Numbered from the stretch's first letter, positions 41,286 through 52,730 are shown. The stretch is DNA of 64,000 bases from Pyropia yezoensis (GCA_009829735.1 CM020619.1:30773751-30837750), one strand, 5' to 3'. Notes: generated by a model from the letters alone, not told the origin. Numbers and translations: made by a program.

Positions 41286-43302
41286 TGCACCCGTGACCGT
41301 GCCGTCGGCGCCACACCCGCCGCCACCGCCGCCGCCGCCGCCACCACACCCGCCGGCGGGCCTGCTGGGCGCGGCGCCCAATGGGGCGGCGGCCGCGACG
41401 CCGCCGCCGCCGCCGCCGCCACCCCCCCAGCCGCCACCGGTGCCGCCCATCAGCTTGTCCCCACCGCCCGTACCCGGGGGGGGGGGGCGCATCTACTCGC
41501 CGATGCTGCTTCCGGTCCCGTCGGGCGGCCCGTCGCCGCTGGCGTCGACGGGTGCCGGTGCCATGGCCGCCGCCCCCGCCGCCGGTGGGGTTGCGAGCGG
41601 GGGGACAGGTGGCAGCGGCGGCGGCGGCGGGGGCCTGGGAAATGGCGGCGGCGGCCACGCGGGCGCCCCGTCCGCGGCGGCGGCGGCGGCGGCGGCGGCC
41701 GCGACGGCGGCGGCGGTGGTTGGCGGTCCGGGCGGCGGCGGCGCGGCAGACCCGTACGGCTGTCACCTGTGCTTCGCGGCCTTTTCGCACCCAGCCTACC
41801 TCGCCTCCCACCTGACTGTTGTGCACGACGTACCGCTGGGCCTGCCGGCGCCGCCGCCGCCAAGCGCGGCTGCACCCGCCACGCCGCGGCACCCCCCCAG
41901 CGCGGGCCAAGCGTCCCGGCCGGGGCCGCCGGCCTACGGCCACCCCTCCCACCCGCCGCCCCGGGGGTTTGGGCCACCGCCCCCGCGGGGGGCGTACCCA
42001 CCGTCCCCGCTGGCCGTTGCCATGGGCAGGCCCGGGGAGCAGCTCCTCCGGGCGCCTGCGTTGCATGCCGGCGGCGGTGCCGACGGTCACCTGTACGACG
42101 CGAATCTGGGGCTGGCGGGGATGGGTGGCCTCCACGCCCACCCGTCCCCTCCGGTTGCAGGGCACGCGCCGGGCACCGCCGTGCGGGTGGCGTCGCCACG
42201 CGGGGGGCTTGGCGGGCCCCCCACCGTGGCGCCCACCCAGCCGCGGCTGTACGTGCCGGCGGGTATGGCGCCTTCAGCCGCGAGTGGCGGTGGTGCTGCT
42301 GCTGCTGCAGACGGCCCGCCGCCCTCCGCTGTCGATCCGGCGCACGGCGGCGTCGCGCCGGGGCCGCCCAGGCTCGACGCCAGCCGCGCCGCGTCGGCGG
42401 CGCGGCCCTACCCGTGCCCCATCTGTGGCGCGGCGTTTGCGCTGGCGTACAACCTCAAGACCCACACCCGGACGGTGCACATGAAAGAGAAACCCCACTG
42501 GTGCCCGGTGTGCAACCAGGCGTTTGGGGAAAAGGGCAACCTGGCGCGCCACGTGGCCGCCCGCCACGGGAGCGGCAAGCGCTTCAGCTGCGAGTGGTGC
42601 GACGCGCGCTTCCACCGAAAGGCCCATTTGGTGGAGCACATGTCGTCGGCGCACGGGGTGGAGCGCCCAAAGGGCAAGAGGGGGGGGCGCGTCGGCGGCG
42701 GCGACGACGGCGGCCGCGGCGGTGGCGGCGGCCGCGGCGGCGCGACCGCCACGTGGGATGCAGGGGGGGGGAGGGCAGCGGGTGCCCAGCCTGCGGTGCT
42801 GTTTGCGGCGCCGGCCGATGGGGTGCCTGCGTATGGCGAGGGCCGGGACGCTGGGGACCAAGCCCTTGGTCGGGGCTCCACGGGGGCCGTCGACTGCCGC
42901 GGCGACGGTGCTGGCGATGGGGCTGGCGGCTGGAGTGGCGGCTGGAGTGGCGGCGGTGGTGGCGACGGCGGTGGTGGCATTGGAGCAGGTGGCATTGAAG
43001 CAGGGGGTATTGGGCCAGGCGGCATTGGAGCTGGCGGCATTGGATCAGGTGGTCCCCATAGGAGAGTTGATGGGGAGGCCAGCCCCCAGAGCCAGCCCAG
43101 CGGCCGCCGCCGCAGCGCACGCAGCCGTGGTCCAGAAGCTCGCCGCCTGGATGGCCGTGAGGACGGTGGCGGCGGCAGCGACAGCTGCCCTATGGATGCG
43201 GGTGCCGGCGGTGGAGACGGCGACCGCTGTGGCGGTAGCACCCGTGACTCGAGCAGTGACGGCAGCTCGGACGCCCGCCGGCGCATCCGAGTCAACGGCT
43301 AG
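41101..43302 (+). CDS. C2H2 zinc-finger protein, four fingers
   Basis: 733 codons from ATG 41101; the frame is open upstream only through the microsatellite. The N-terminal half is Pro/Gly/Ala-rich. Finger 1 (C221, C224, H237, H242) stands alone. Fingers 2-4 are in tandem: C439, C442, H455, H460; C468, C471, H484, H489; and C497, C500, H513, H518. All have C-x2-C-x12-H-x4-H spacing. The first linker (MKEKPHW) resembles the usual TGEKP type. The three tandem fingers should bind DNA in the nucleus. The tail contains five-residue GGIGA/GGIEA/GGIGP repeats (about 622-645). All zinc ligands are present. It converges with the Rieske oxygenase gene. It is not assignable to a named subfamily. Confidence 0.85.
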
Positions 43303-44029
43303 CCCCCAAGCTATACCCTACCACCTAAAGGGGCAGCAGTGGTGGGCGTAGCCAGCTGTACGGCGCCGGTCGCCAGGGTGCACGCGTGACTGGCCTTGAG
43401 GGTGTCCCTCTTCGGCTGTGGGGCAGGGCACCCATGGGAAAGTGCGTCAGTCGGACAACTGAGAATAATTACAGCACGCAGTGCCTTAATCATCACAAGT
43501 GTCTCCCGAAGGCCATGCATAAACTCAATATTGAGAACTCTTATTAATTCCAGGATCTGGACGTATAGGTATGTTCAAATTTCGTATTAATTCATAGAGA
43601 CCTACCGTGCTTTTGCAGAAGATTCGCGGCCACGACACTATTCTCACAGATGTCGGAAGTTTCCTTGCTCCACCGTCCCTGACATTGTTGTCTAACAACC
43701 GGTCTTGGTGCTGTACTGTATAGGGCATACATGCAGTAAGTACGTCCTATACATACAGCCGCAGTCGTGACGCCTCCGGACGAGGTGAAGCGTAGATAGC
43801 AGACACGAACAACCTTGTTTCCAAAGACAATTTTCAATGGTGTAGCCCAGATGGCAGGGGAAGTTGTTGGGGGAGCGGAGGGGTGGGGGGCACTTGCGAT
43901 TGAACGGCTTGGCGGGGCAACCGCGGGCGCTACAATCTCGACAAGGCCCTCGCAAACGGTGATGGCTTACATTCCCATATCGCCCTCCGCTGGCTCTCCT
44001 CCCCCCCTTGCCCCCCTTCACCCGCACCC
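43303..44029. other. Intergenic region between convergent genes
   Basis: About 730 bp of AT-richer sequence between the ends of the C2H2 gene and the Rieske oxygenase gene. It must contain both 3' UTRs. No gene or repeat recognised. Confidence 0.6.
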
Positions 44030-46504
44030 TCAAGCACTGTGGGCGAGGCGTTTCGCCACGTCAGTTGCCCCAAAGCGGCGCACAGCCGCGCCCAGGGCGG
44101 CCACGCCCCACACACCGACCGCAGCCACCACCGCCGACACGGCTGCCATGACAGGCGGCACGGCCGCCGGCGCCGCCACCCCCGCCGCCGTAACCCCCGC
44201 TGCAATGACAGCGAGCACCGCCACCACCACACGGGCAGCGAAGAGGCAAGCCAATGCCGTCCGGCAAATAACGCAGTGGCGAACGTGCGAGCTGTACCGG
44301 TCAACCGCCGCCTCGCTGGGGGAGAGGGCTCGCCCGCCCAGGCCCACTGCAGTCTCGGCCACACCCACGCCCGCGCCAGCGGGAGAGGGCGCCCAAGGGA
44401 TGGCCCCCCCCTCCCGGTCCAGCCACCGGCGGTAGCGGAGAACGAGATCGTCAGCCTCGCCTGCCACCAGGTGGTAGGCCGCCCGCCATCCACCCGCCGC
44501 TGCTACTCGCTGCTCTTGCCCGGCCAACATGCTATTGTCTCCGTCGAGTACCACGTTCACCGCCTGGTGGGAGAGCACAGCCGGCCGCAGTCGAAACAGC
44601 AGCCCCTTCCACCCCGTCAGAGGGGGAACCGCCATGGCAATAACCAGCCGCGTCTCCCCGGGACGAGACGGCACACCCGTCATCCAAAGGCAGAGGGAAC
44701 GGACCTTGGGAGGGACGCCCCCCGCGCCAGCAGGGGAGGGGGGCACAGCTCGCACCTGGTAGACGACAGTGAAGGGGGGGCGAAAGGTGAGGCGGCTCAT
44801 CGGCGGCATCGGCGCTGTCGAAGAGTAGTAGTGAGCAGCAAAGGCGCCTGACGGGTCGGCGGCGGCCATGGCAGCGGCGCGGCCATTCCCCTGCCCGGCG
44901 ACGATGCCGACCGACTCAGCCCACACCCGCTCCGCGTCTGTGTCTAGGGGCACATACTTTCCCTCCCCCGGCACGTCTGTGTGCGTCGACGCCCACCCCT
45001 CTGGGCCCCCATCCATGGTCTCCGCGTCCACGGGAACCATACGAAACTTGATTGGCACAGCCGCGGTGCGCCGCCCCTGGTCTGTCCCGTGATGCGCAAC
45101 CTGGACGTGCGCGGGGTCAATGACGTTCTCCACGAGGGTGGTTGGATCGTAGGGCAAGATGCGCACAACATCACGGAACGAGACTGCCTCCCGGTGTTGG
45201 AAATCATACGGGATATAGGGGGGAGGGGCGGTGGCGGCGGTAGCGACGTCGCCGCCAAACACCCACAGCCGCCCAGCCACCACCCGGCTGGCGTAGGCGC
45301 GGGAGACGGAGGCTGTAGGAGGGATGCGGCCCGACGGTGTGGGGGGACGCTGGGGAATCTGCACGCACCCACCACAGCGGTTAAACTCCCACCCCTGCCC
45401 GCACCCCGGGCAGGCCGCAAGAAGGAGAAAAAACGAGCGTACCATCAGCCGCGCGGACGTCGAGAAAACCAGCGGGTCCCACCAGTGTGGGAACAAAACA
45501 AGAGATGACGCGATGGATCGTCAGAAACGGGCCAAGGCAGCAACCACCGGGAATGGGGTGGGGGGTGGGCCCACCAGGCGCCCTCCCCCCTCTATCGCAC
45601 TCCCCACCGGCGGCAGCGGCAGAACGGGCTGCAAACCTCCCAAACATCGCCACTCATCACCCCCCCCCTCCCAACGTACATGATAACCACACACAATGGC
45701 CGCTGGTTTCTCCCCCTCTGCAGGCGCCACCCGCCCCTCAGACAGGGGCGCCCCCCGGTGGGGGCACACGTCGGCCAGAACAGACCACCCACACTCGCCC
45801 GCCGCCCCGCCCCCACTCGCCGCGCCAGGGCCGTCCCCGCCGCCCGCCCACCACACCACCAGCGGGTGGCCGAGGAGCCAAAAGGGAGTGACCACCGTCG
45901 CGTCCAGGTCCCGCACGTAAAAGATGGGGTACCACTGGTTCGTATAGTCAAAGGGCGTGCCGGCCGGTAACTGCGCTGGCGCCGCCTCTGCCACCGCGGC
46001 TGGGCTCTCCAGACGGGCGGCCACCGATGTGGCCGGGGGCGCCCCGGCCGTGGCGGCAGAGCCTGCAGTGGCAGCGTCTGCTGAGGCAGCGGCCGCGGCG
46101 GACGTGCCGGTGGTTGTCGCCCATGTAGCGCCCCCCACACCCCCGCCCCCCTCTGTACCGGCAGAGGAGGGCGTGCGACCCCCGACGGCGTCGGATTCCG
46201 GGCTGGCAGCGGCCGCCACGGGCGGCGCAGGCAGCCGCGACGCGCCACTGCGAGAGCGGCGAAGGGGCACCGGCAGCCACCCCGCCGGCCTCGCCCGCAG
46301 GCAAAGTCGCCGCGCCGGGCGGGATAGGGCACCGCCGCCGCCGCCGCCGCCGCTGCCGCCGCCGCTGCCCCACGCCGCCCGTCTCACGTCGGCGGTGCAC
46401 CGGCGGGGGGCGGCGCCCCCCCCAGTCGCCAGGGGAGCGGCGACAAAGGCGGCAGCCGCGACAGAGGTGGACGGCCGCCGTGCCGTCGCCGGCGCGGGCG
46501 CCAT
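44030..46504 (-). CDS. Rieske-type oxygenase, PAO/TIC55/PTC52 family (two exons)
   Basis: Exon 1 is 46504-45680 and exon 2 is 45394-44030, giving 729 residues. The N-terminus (1-~180) is Ala/Ser/Arg-rich and could include a plastid transit peptide. Residues ~185-275 hold the Rieske [2Fe-2S] domain: WYPIFYVRDL, CPHRGAPLSEG (C247, H249) and CGYH (C272, H275), continued after splicing by GWEFNRCGGCVQIPQ. The mononuclear iron site is ENVIDPAHVQVAHHG (N365, D368, H371, H376). The C-terminus has RHCVICRTAL, the CxxC (C649, C652) typical of this family, and two hydrophobic helices (about 655-715). The family acts on chlorophyll-related substrates or at the plastid envelope; which subtype this is cannot be told. 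All catalytic residues are present. It starts at the ATG at 46504; the frame upstream has none. Confidence 0.9.
45395..45679 (-). other. Intron of the Rieske oxygenase gene (285 bp, GT-AG)
   Basis: The donor CAT|GTACGT is at 45680/45679 and the acceptor GGGCAG|GGG at 45395/45394 on the minus strand. Splicing is in phase 0 and restores the expected order CGYH then GWEF of the Rieske domain. Reading through instead gives residues unlike the family and a stop at 45521. Confidence 0.85.
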
Positions 46505-48742
46505 GAACAAAAGGGGGGGGGGGAGGGAGAAGAGGAGGAGGAAAGAAGGAAAGTGGAGCGCCCCGCCGCGTCCGCCGACGAGCCGCGAGTGGACGGACAG
46601 GGGGACGCCTGGGGGAAAACGCGGGCGCAGCGGGGAGTGGGCGAAGGGGGGGGCGAACGAACGAGTGCAGAGGTGGGGGTTGGGGCCGAGGCGGCGAGAT
46701 CAACGAGGGACGGCTGGCCAAGAAGCGGGGCTCGAGAGAGAAGGACACCGCGGGGCGGCGGACTGGCCCGACTGACCCGACTGACACTGTGAACCGTCCC
46801 GCCTCTTTATTATTTAGGTCACGCACTCCCGCACTTGGGACGGTCAACCGTGTGGCCGCCTGAGTACCGACTATCCATATCTCTCGGCCTTTGACGGTCT
46901 GACGCCGCTTGAGTCCATTCGTCAAGCCGTGGCCGTCGCAGCCGACCGCCGTACGGAGCTGCTGCCAGCCGTTGTCGATACATAGTAGTCTCAACTTTTC
47001 ATGTGTCGCATAGTCGTCTACCGTCGTCTTCGCCACAACGCGCAGGTCCGCGGTGCCCCCCAGCGTGGCCACACGCTGTGCCCCTCCACAGCTCCCCGCC
47101 CGTTGGTCCCTCCCGTAGGGATCCCCGGGACGGGCGGCACGGACGGCCGCCCCCGTCGTCGGGCGCGTCCCGTCAGTTGACGAATGGGACGGCGCCACCG
47201 TTGGCCTTCGGGTAATAGATAGGACACACTCCGCCCCCAGCGTGTCCGCCACGCCTCTCACCACCCTTCACTTTAAACCTGCTCCAGCCGTCCAACCAAA
47301 TAAACACTCATGCCACAGCAAGAGATGGCTGAGATCCGGCACTTGATCCTGATCTTGACGTCGAAAAATATACAGACGGATTGATCGTTCGGCCTCTCGA
47401 TGCGGTGCGTCCACAACGGATTTGTATCCGATATCATATACTGTACCCAACGGACGCGCCTCCGCGGGTTCAGCCGCTTGGCCACAGCTTCCCGCCCACC
47501 CCCCCCCCCGTCGCAGTGAGCCTAAAACCCTGTAGCACGTGGGGGTGGAATGTTAACCAATGCTTTCAATGTTGACCGGGCCCGGATTGCGCACGGTGAC
47601 CCCGTGGAGGCCGATTGTCTTGACACAGCGTTCTCCTTGCTTTCTTCCACGTAGTGCAACACACGCACTATCTATGCAAAACCATCAGCTTCTCACAGAC
47701 GACGAAGAACAGAGTCTTCACCTCGTGTACAAAAAACTGTGGCCTGCAAGCGTGCGCTTCTTGCCTTCCGTGTTTGTTTTATGCCCAGAAGTATGCTTTT
47801 TCAGGGGCTGAGAAGGTCCCCCAGTCACCCAACGATGAGAAGGGTATTTCCAATGCTTTCTCCTCCTTGTATGATAGGTGCTGCGCCGGAATACTCCCAT
47901 GTCATTGGCGTACAACTGGTCGACATTGCCGCTTTCACATTCAGCACCTTCTCGTGCGTGTGTCTCGGCCAGAGCAATAACGTCGAGGGGGCCAGGGTGG
48001 GGGGGGGGGGGCGTACGGCAGGGACGTGCGCGGGTGGCGGGGGCGCGGGGGCAGCATGCGGCACGCGGGCAGGGAGGCGGCTGGCGGGGCCGCCGTCGGG
48101 GCAGCTTGGGGAAGGGGCGGGCCCGAGCTGCGTTGGGGGGTCCAGGGAGGGTGCCCCGGGGGGTGGCACCGCGCTGGCGGGAGTACACGGCCAGTTAAGA
48201 GGGCCCCGTTCTTGCCTCCTGGGTTTTCATCCCCAGCGTGCGCGCTGGTTGGACCCAAGAGAGCAATTCTTGCGTACGATTGGCTGAGACCCTGTTTGTC
48301 AGTTTCTTTGTGATCATACATGGACAAAAGCACACTTTCAACAGCCATCGATCCACGTAAAGGGCTCCACCGGGTTCAGGAGTGCTCTACGGCCAGCGGG
48401 GGTGAGTAGTTTTATCCCAATAGCCCCAAGAAGGTCAGATAATGCGAACACGTTTTACTCTGCCCCAGCAATGCGACCGAGAAAAGAAGACACAATTCGA
48501 TCCGCCTCGCAGAAGAGAGACGCAGCCCACTTCTTGCGCTCTTGGACCGCTTTCTCCTTGGTCGAGTCACGCAGTGGAACAGCGTCCTTGTTCTCCTTCA
48601 GTCGGCCGTCATCCAGCTTCGTGGCGCGCCTGGCGCCCGGCGCCGTGAGTGAGCGACGAGTCTCCGGCAGTGCTCGGGCTCACGGTCATCTTTTATCCGA
48701 AAGAAATTGAGAGGTGCGATGCGCCGGCGTGCGTCGCGTGTA
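46505..48742. other. Upstream region of the Rieske gene and gene-poor DNA
   Basis: 46505-46800 is purine-rich and is the likely 5' flank of the Rieske gene. 46800-48742 has mixed composition with short frames only. An open minus-strand stretch at 47264-46800 (LRLLCIDNGWQQLRTAVGCD) has ordinary composition, but no ATG and no recognised family. Confidence 0.45.
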
Positions 48743-49124
48743 TTGCAGTTCTCCCAATTTTTTCCCATGTGGACAAGAGCAAGAGCAAACTGTGTTTGAC
48801 CAATGATATGACTCAGATGCTGCCTCTCTGGCCAATGACTGCTCTGCATGAGGGTCCGTTGTTGTACGAACAGTGTGATCGGGGGTTCTCTCGGGATTTC
48901 TGACCACTTCGAGGGCAGAGCAAGCACCGGCTGAGCGCTTCGGACTGTTCTTGACAGAGATGACCTGAGATAAAGGGCCAACCGGCGAGATCTGATGAAA
49001 AAACAAGAGTGTTTTGACCAACCAGCGTTCGTTGCGAGAGCAGCTGTGGCCATGCGATTGGCCCTTGCTCTTGTACACTTGCTCTTGCTCTTGTCCACAT
49101 GGGACAAAATTCGGAAAACTGCAA
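48743..49124. mobile_element. MITE, family 1, copy 2 (382 bp, TA target site)
   Basis: Left end TTGCAGTTCTCCCAATTTTT, right end reverse complement of TTGCAGTTTTCCGAATTTTG, with TA on both sides (48741-48742, 49125-49126). Internal motifs such as CATTGGCCAGAGAGGCA match the copy at 9648-10109 in opposite orientation. Non-coding. Confidence 0.85.
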
Positions 49125-49430
49125 TATGCAGATCAAATGAGCCACAAATCGAAGCGCCTCGTCTTGTCCATGTCAGCAATCGCCCCTCACCGGCCAGCCT
49201 GGCGCGGCGATAATCGGCGACGCGGCGACGCCCCCAAAAGTCTTCTCGGCCACTGGGCGGGCGCCACGTAAGTTCAAAACGTGTGTCAGCATGAAACCCA
49301 GGTGGCAAGCCTTAACTGGCCGCGGAGTGGGCGGGAGTGGGCGGGATCGGGCGGGAGCGGGGCGCGATCTTGGGAGGGTGGCGGCGCCGTGGCTGAGTCA
49401 TGCTTGTCTCAGTACATGCGGACATAAGTA

Positions 49431-50716
49431 CAGTGCCCTCCCAAAAGTTTTTACCCACCCCTGCATCTGAGGCGAGTACACTCGGACTCTATTCACAAAG
49501 TCCAATAAACCCGGCCAATTCGGGGCATTGTGCCGCCGTTCTTCTCGGCCTTCGGCTACTGCGTCAGCCATTCTTCCCCCTTTTTGCGACAAGATCGCCA
49601 TGGGGAAGCGCTCCCGGTGCGTGTCCGCGGCGGAGCGGACCACCATTGAGGAGCTGACCCTTCGTGGGCTATCCAATGGGGTTATGGCGCGCCAGGTTGG
49701 CATCAAAAAGTCAACCGTGGTCCATATTGCGAAGCGCGTGCGCCGAAATGGCCACCTTGCCCGCCCCACTCGCTCCGGGAGGCCGCCGCTCGTCGATGAT
49801 CGAGGCTCGCGGCACCTGCTGAGGATTGTCCGCTCTGGGTGCTACGCTACCCTGGCCGAATTGCGAGCTGCCTACAACACTGGGTGTCACAAGCCGGTGT
49901 CACTGTCAACACTTCGTCGTCGCCTGCATGAGGCTGACATTGCGTCCCGTCGGCTGGCGGCAAAGCCGAATGTCGGGCCAATCAACCGGCGCAAGCGGCT
50001 GACGTGGGCGCGCCGCCGCCTTTACTGGACCGACGAGTGGACCTGCGTTGTCGTCTCCGATGAGCGCCGGTTTGAGGCCCGCGGACCTCGGACGCACGCT
50101 CGCGTGTGGCGCGGCTCGGGAGAAAAGTGGCTTCCTGAGTGCCTCTCGCCCACCTTCAATTCTGGGAGGGGGAGCGTGATGGTATGGGCTGGCATCTGCA
50201 GCTGTTGGCGCACACCATTGGTGCTCATCGATGGGTCGATGAACGCCGCGGCCTACCAGGAGATGCTGGTGTTTGAAGCCTACCCACATCTCCTCCGCCT
50301 CTTCGGGTCTACCAACGCTTTCTTGTTTCAGGAGGACATGGCGCCCCCGCATACAGCTTGTACCAGCTGCCAGGTGCGGCAGGACCTGGGGCTGCGATGC
50401 CTGCCGTGGGTGCCTCAAAGCCCCGACTTGAACTGCCTGGAGAACGCTTGGGACTACCTCGAGCGCCACGTCCGGGCGATTCAGCCCGCCCCTAAGGACA
50501 AGGAGGAGCTGTTCCTGGCGTTGCAGCGGGTGTGGGATGCTATCCCGCAATCTTACTTCGCCTTTCTCGTCTCTTCTATGCCGCGTCGCCTGGCCGCAGT
50601 TGTCAAAGCCAAGGGTTTCCCCACGAAGTACTAGTAAAAACGGCGATTTGATAGCGACAGATTTCAGTCTCGTCGAGTGGTGGCCCAAGTGGGCAAAACC
50701 TTTTGTTAGGGCACTG
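49431..50716 (+). mobile_element. Tc1-like DNA transposon, apparently complete (1286 bp)
   Basis: The ends CAGTGCCCTCCCAAAAGTTT (left) and the reverse complement of CAGTGCCCTAACAAAAGGTT (right) form inverted repeats of roughly 30 bp, flanked by TA (49429-49430, 50717-50718). One open transposase gene lies between. Length, TA target, and a DD34E enzyme match the Tc1 group. Nothing visible prevents it from being autonomous. Confidence 0.92.
49600..50634 (+). CDS. Tc1-like transposase (DD34E)
   Basis: 344 codons from ATG 49600, normal for Tc1 transposases. The N-terminal ~110 residues form paired helix-turn-helix DNA-binding domains (ERTTIEELTLRGLSNGVMA) joined by a GRPP linker (residues 60-63, the GRPR-like hook). 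The catalytic triad is D154 in VSDERRF, D246 in FLFQEDMAPPHTA and E281 in PDLNCLENAWDYLE, with 34 residues between the second D and E. It cuts and pastes the surrounding element at TA sites. The frame is uninterrupted with no missing key residue. The family's usual QQDNAPPH is QEDMAPPH here. Confidence 0.93.
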   Translation: MGKRSRCVSAAERTTIEELTLRGLSNGVMARQVGIKKSTVVHIAKRVRRNGHLARPTRSGRPPLVDDRGSRHLLRIVRSGCYATLAELRAAYNTGCHKPVSLSTLRRRLHEADIASRRLAAKPNVGPINRRKRLTWARRRLYWTDEWTCVVVSDERRFEARGPRTHARVWRGSGEKWLPECLSPTFNSGRGSVMVWAGICSCWRTPLVLIDGSMNAAAYQEMLVFEAYPHLLRLFGSTNAFLFQEDMAPPHTACTSCQVRQDLGLRCLPWVPQSPDLNCLENAWDYLERHVRAIQPAPKDKEELFLALQRVWDAIPQSYFAFLVSSMPRRLAAVVKAKGFPTKY

Positions 50717-50765
50717 TAGAATGAAGTAGCTGACCTAGCGCGAGTGGTCCATCCTGGAGCTCCGG

Positions 50766-50826
50766 CTCGCCGCGCGCTCTCAGAGCTCCTCAGCTGAGCG
50801 AGCGCTCTCAGAGCTTCTCAGCGGTC
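50766..50826. repeat. Two-copy direct repeat GCGCTCTCAGAGCT...CTCAGC
   Basis: Two near-identical 21-bp copies, differing at one base, lie close together just outside the right end of the Tc1-like element. They include the palindrome-like GCTCTCAGAGC. Confidence 0.7.
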
Positions 50827-50853
50827 CCAAACTGCAAACGGTTTGCAGTTTGG
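50827..50853. repeat. Perfect 27-nt palindrome
   Basis: CCAAACTGCAAAC, a central G, and GTTTGCAGTTTGG: 13-bp arms with a one-base centre. It directly follows the direct repeat. It could be a fold-back or a protein-binding site. Confidence 0.85.
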
Positions 50854-52151
50854 TTGAGATCCTTGGATACTACATGCCGCAAGCGCATTTTGACCCCGGA
50901 ACCGTTGTTGAGTCCTTTTAAATGCTTTTTGAGGGGCGCCGCCGCGCCGTCTCGTCCGGGTGAAACGACCCCAAACCTGGGCCTGATATCGCACTTAATG
51001 AGACAGAATTCCAATCAAGTGCATACTATTAGAGAGGTTGGCTCGCTATTAGGAGCGCCGGAAGTATTACTAAAGCACTCAGAAGTACTACTGCTGGGTC
51101 CAGAAGTCCCAGAGGAAAAGCTCATCGGGAAGAACAACGCGCCGCAGTTGGCTTGTCGCCGACGCGTCAACACTCGTGGCGACCACCCCCCGAGAGCATA
51201 TCATGACTGCGTCACTGCGCGCATTACTCGGTCCATCTCGCTCACGCTGGTGGGCGGCGGCGGCGGGGGCTGGGCGCGGTCGGCGCTGTGGAATAAGTGT
51301 TGACGAATAAAAGGATATGGGACCGACCGACGCCCGGAAGGCAAAGAGACAGCTATTACCGTAAAGGCAAAGAAGACAATCCTTTAGCTCTCTGACGTTC
51401 GATGGGGAGCCAGCCGGCCGAGCGGCGGCGGCGAGCCCCCACGTCGCAGATACGGGAGAAATAACATGCTGGTCGAGCGACCGAGCGGAGGCCAGGCGGC
51501 CGATCGCTACGAGCATGGCAATCAACATAAAAGATCCTTCCAAGGCAAGGACAGATAAACAATACAAAGCAAAAGTAGTCCCCCAAAGGGCGAGCCACAA
51601 GTGGGCCCATACCTACAAGGTTGGGGCCACCAGTCAGGGGGGCTACTAGCCAAACAATACCGGAATTCGGTACAAAGGGCGGATATGCTACAGGCGCGGT
51701 GGCGACAAGGGTCGCGCGTGGAGTACACGCGGCCGCGGTTGGCGCGGTGGAAGGGATCTTGGGGTTGGAGATGCCGCGGCGAGCTCAACCACCAGCATAC
51801 TTCAGCAGCGCGACTGTTCGGCTGCCGACGTTCCTCATGGCTTCGCGGCGATTGCAATGGTCGTCGCAGGCCGCGGGGTAGGATGCGAGGGTGCTGGTGT
51901 TCTTTTTCTCGTTGAGCCTTGTATGGGAGTTGCCTCCGACTTTTCTTGCCCACTCCATATCGCGGCCTGAAAGCTGACTATGAGCGAGGCTGCCAACACC
52001 TGATGTGCGCGAAAGTAAGCTCAGTTACCTCGTGAAAGCGCGTTTAGAGACCCGTCTTCAGGGCCATGCTTGCTGTACTTCCCCTTAGTAGCGGTCCAGA
52101 GGCCCTCATGTAGACACTCCTGTCACGGCAAAGGGCTTGTTGAACGCTTAT
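50854..52151. other. Gene-poor region
   Basis: Mixed-composition sequence with short unrecognised frames. No RNA gene or mobile-element end was identified. Confidence 0.45.
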
Positions 52152-52730
52152 ATGACCTTGCTAATTCTTCGGGGTGGGTTCGTCCTCTTTCTTTTTTTAC
52201 ATCTTCTGGTATGCACCGCCGAAGGCGATCTCGTCGTACGACGAAACCCTTGTTCCAGACGTATAGACGCATGCATTAAGGGTCAAAGGCAAAATTCACA
52301 TTCGACCGGCCTGTACGGGGGGGTGAAGTGGGGTGTAGAGGTCTACTTAACAAGGTCTCAACAACGGTTTCGGGGTCAAAACGAGCTTGCGGTGGATCCC
52401 GCAACAACTTGCACTGCGCTGTTGGGAGCTTCGGCGCGTGGTGACGGGTTGCGGGAATACATTGCATTTTTTCCTATCATCTCGCCGACTTTCACAATCG
52501 CGATTTATCCTTTGGCGAGGACGACGGGCACGACGACGGCGGCGTGGACGTGCGGCGCGGGCGGCGGTATAGGCTATCCGCACGGAAAGCATCGTGTGCT
52601 TGCGGTGACGAAGGCGGCGCAGGCGTGCGCGGGGAGCGCGTGCAGCGGACGTGCGCCTATTCGCGGCACCGCGGGCGCGGGTGTAGATGAAGGCGCGAGG
52701 CTCGTGTGCGTGGCGGGGGTGTCGGGTTAG
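52152..52730 (+). CDS. Hypothetical protein with hydrophobic N-terminus
   Basis: 192 codons from ATG 52152. The first ~25 residues (MTLLILRGGFVLFLFLHLLV, then CTAEG) look like a signal peptide or membrane anchor. The rest has no recognised domain and becomes Ala/Gly-rich. It may be a chance frame. Confidence 0.25.
   Translation: MTLLILRGGFVLFLFLHLLVCTAEGDLVVRRNPCSRRIDACIKGQRQNSHSTGLYGGVKWGVEVYLTRSQQRFRGQNELAVDPATTCTALLGASARGDGLREYIAFFPIISPTFTIAIYPLARTTGTTTAAWTCGAGGGIGYPHGKHRVLAVTKAAQACAGSACSGRAPIRGTAGAGVDEGARLVCVAGVSG

Noticed and set aside
39691-42165. 824-codon open frame on the minus strand across the low-complexity and C2H2 genes
   Set aside because: It is Arg/Ala/Pro runs antisense to a gene with clear C2H2 fingers. 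At this GC content long antisense frames are expected.
45948-47264. 438-codon minus-strand frame upstream of and overlapping the Rieske gene
   Set aside because: There is no ATG, and it overlaps exon 1 of a well-supported gene in another frame. The ordinary-looking part (47264-46800) has no recognised family.
48743-50716. Idea that the MITE next door is a deletion derivative of the Tc1-like element
   Set aside because: The ends differ (TTGCAGTT.. versus CAGTGCCCT..), and there is no internal similarity.
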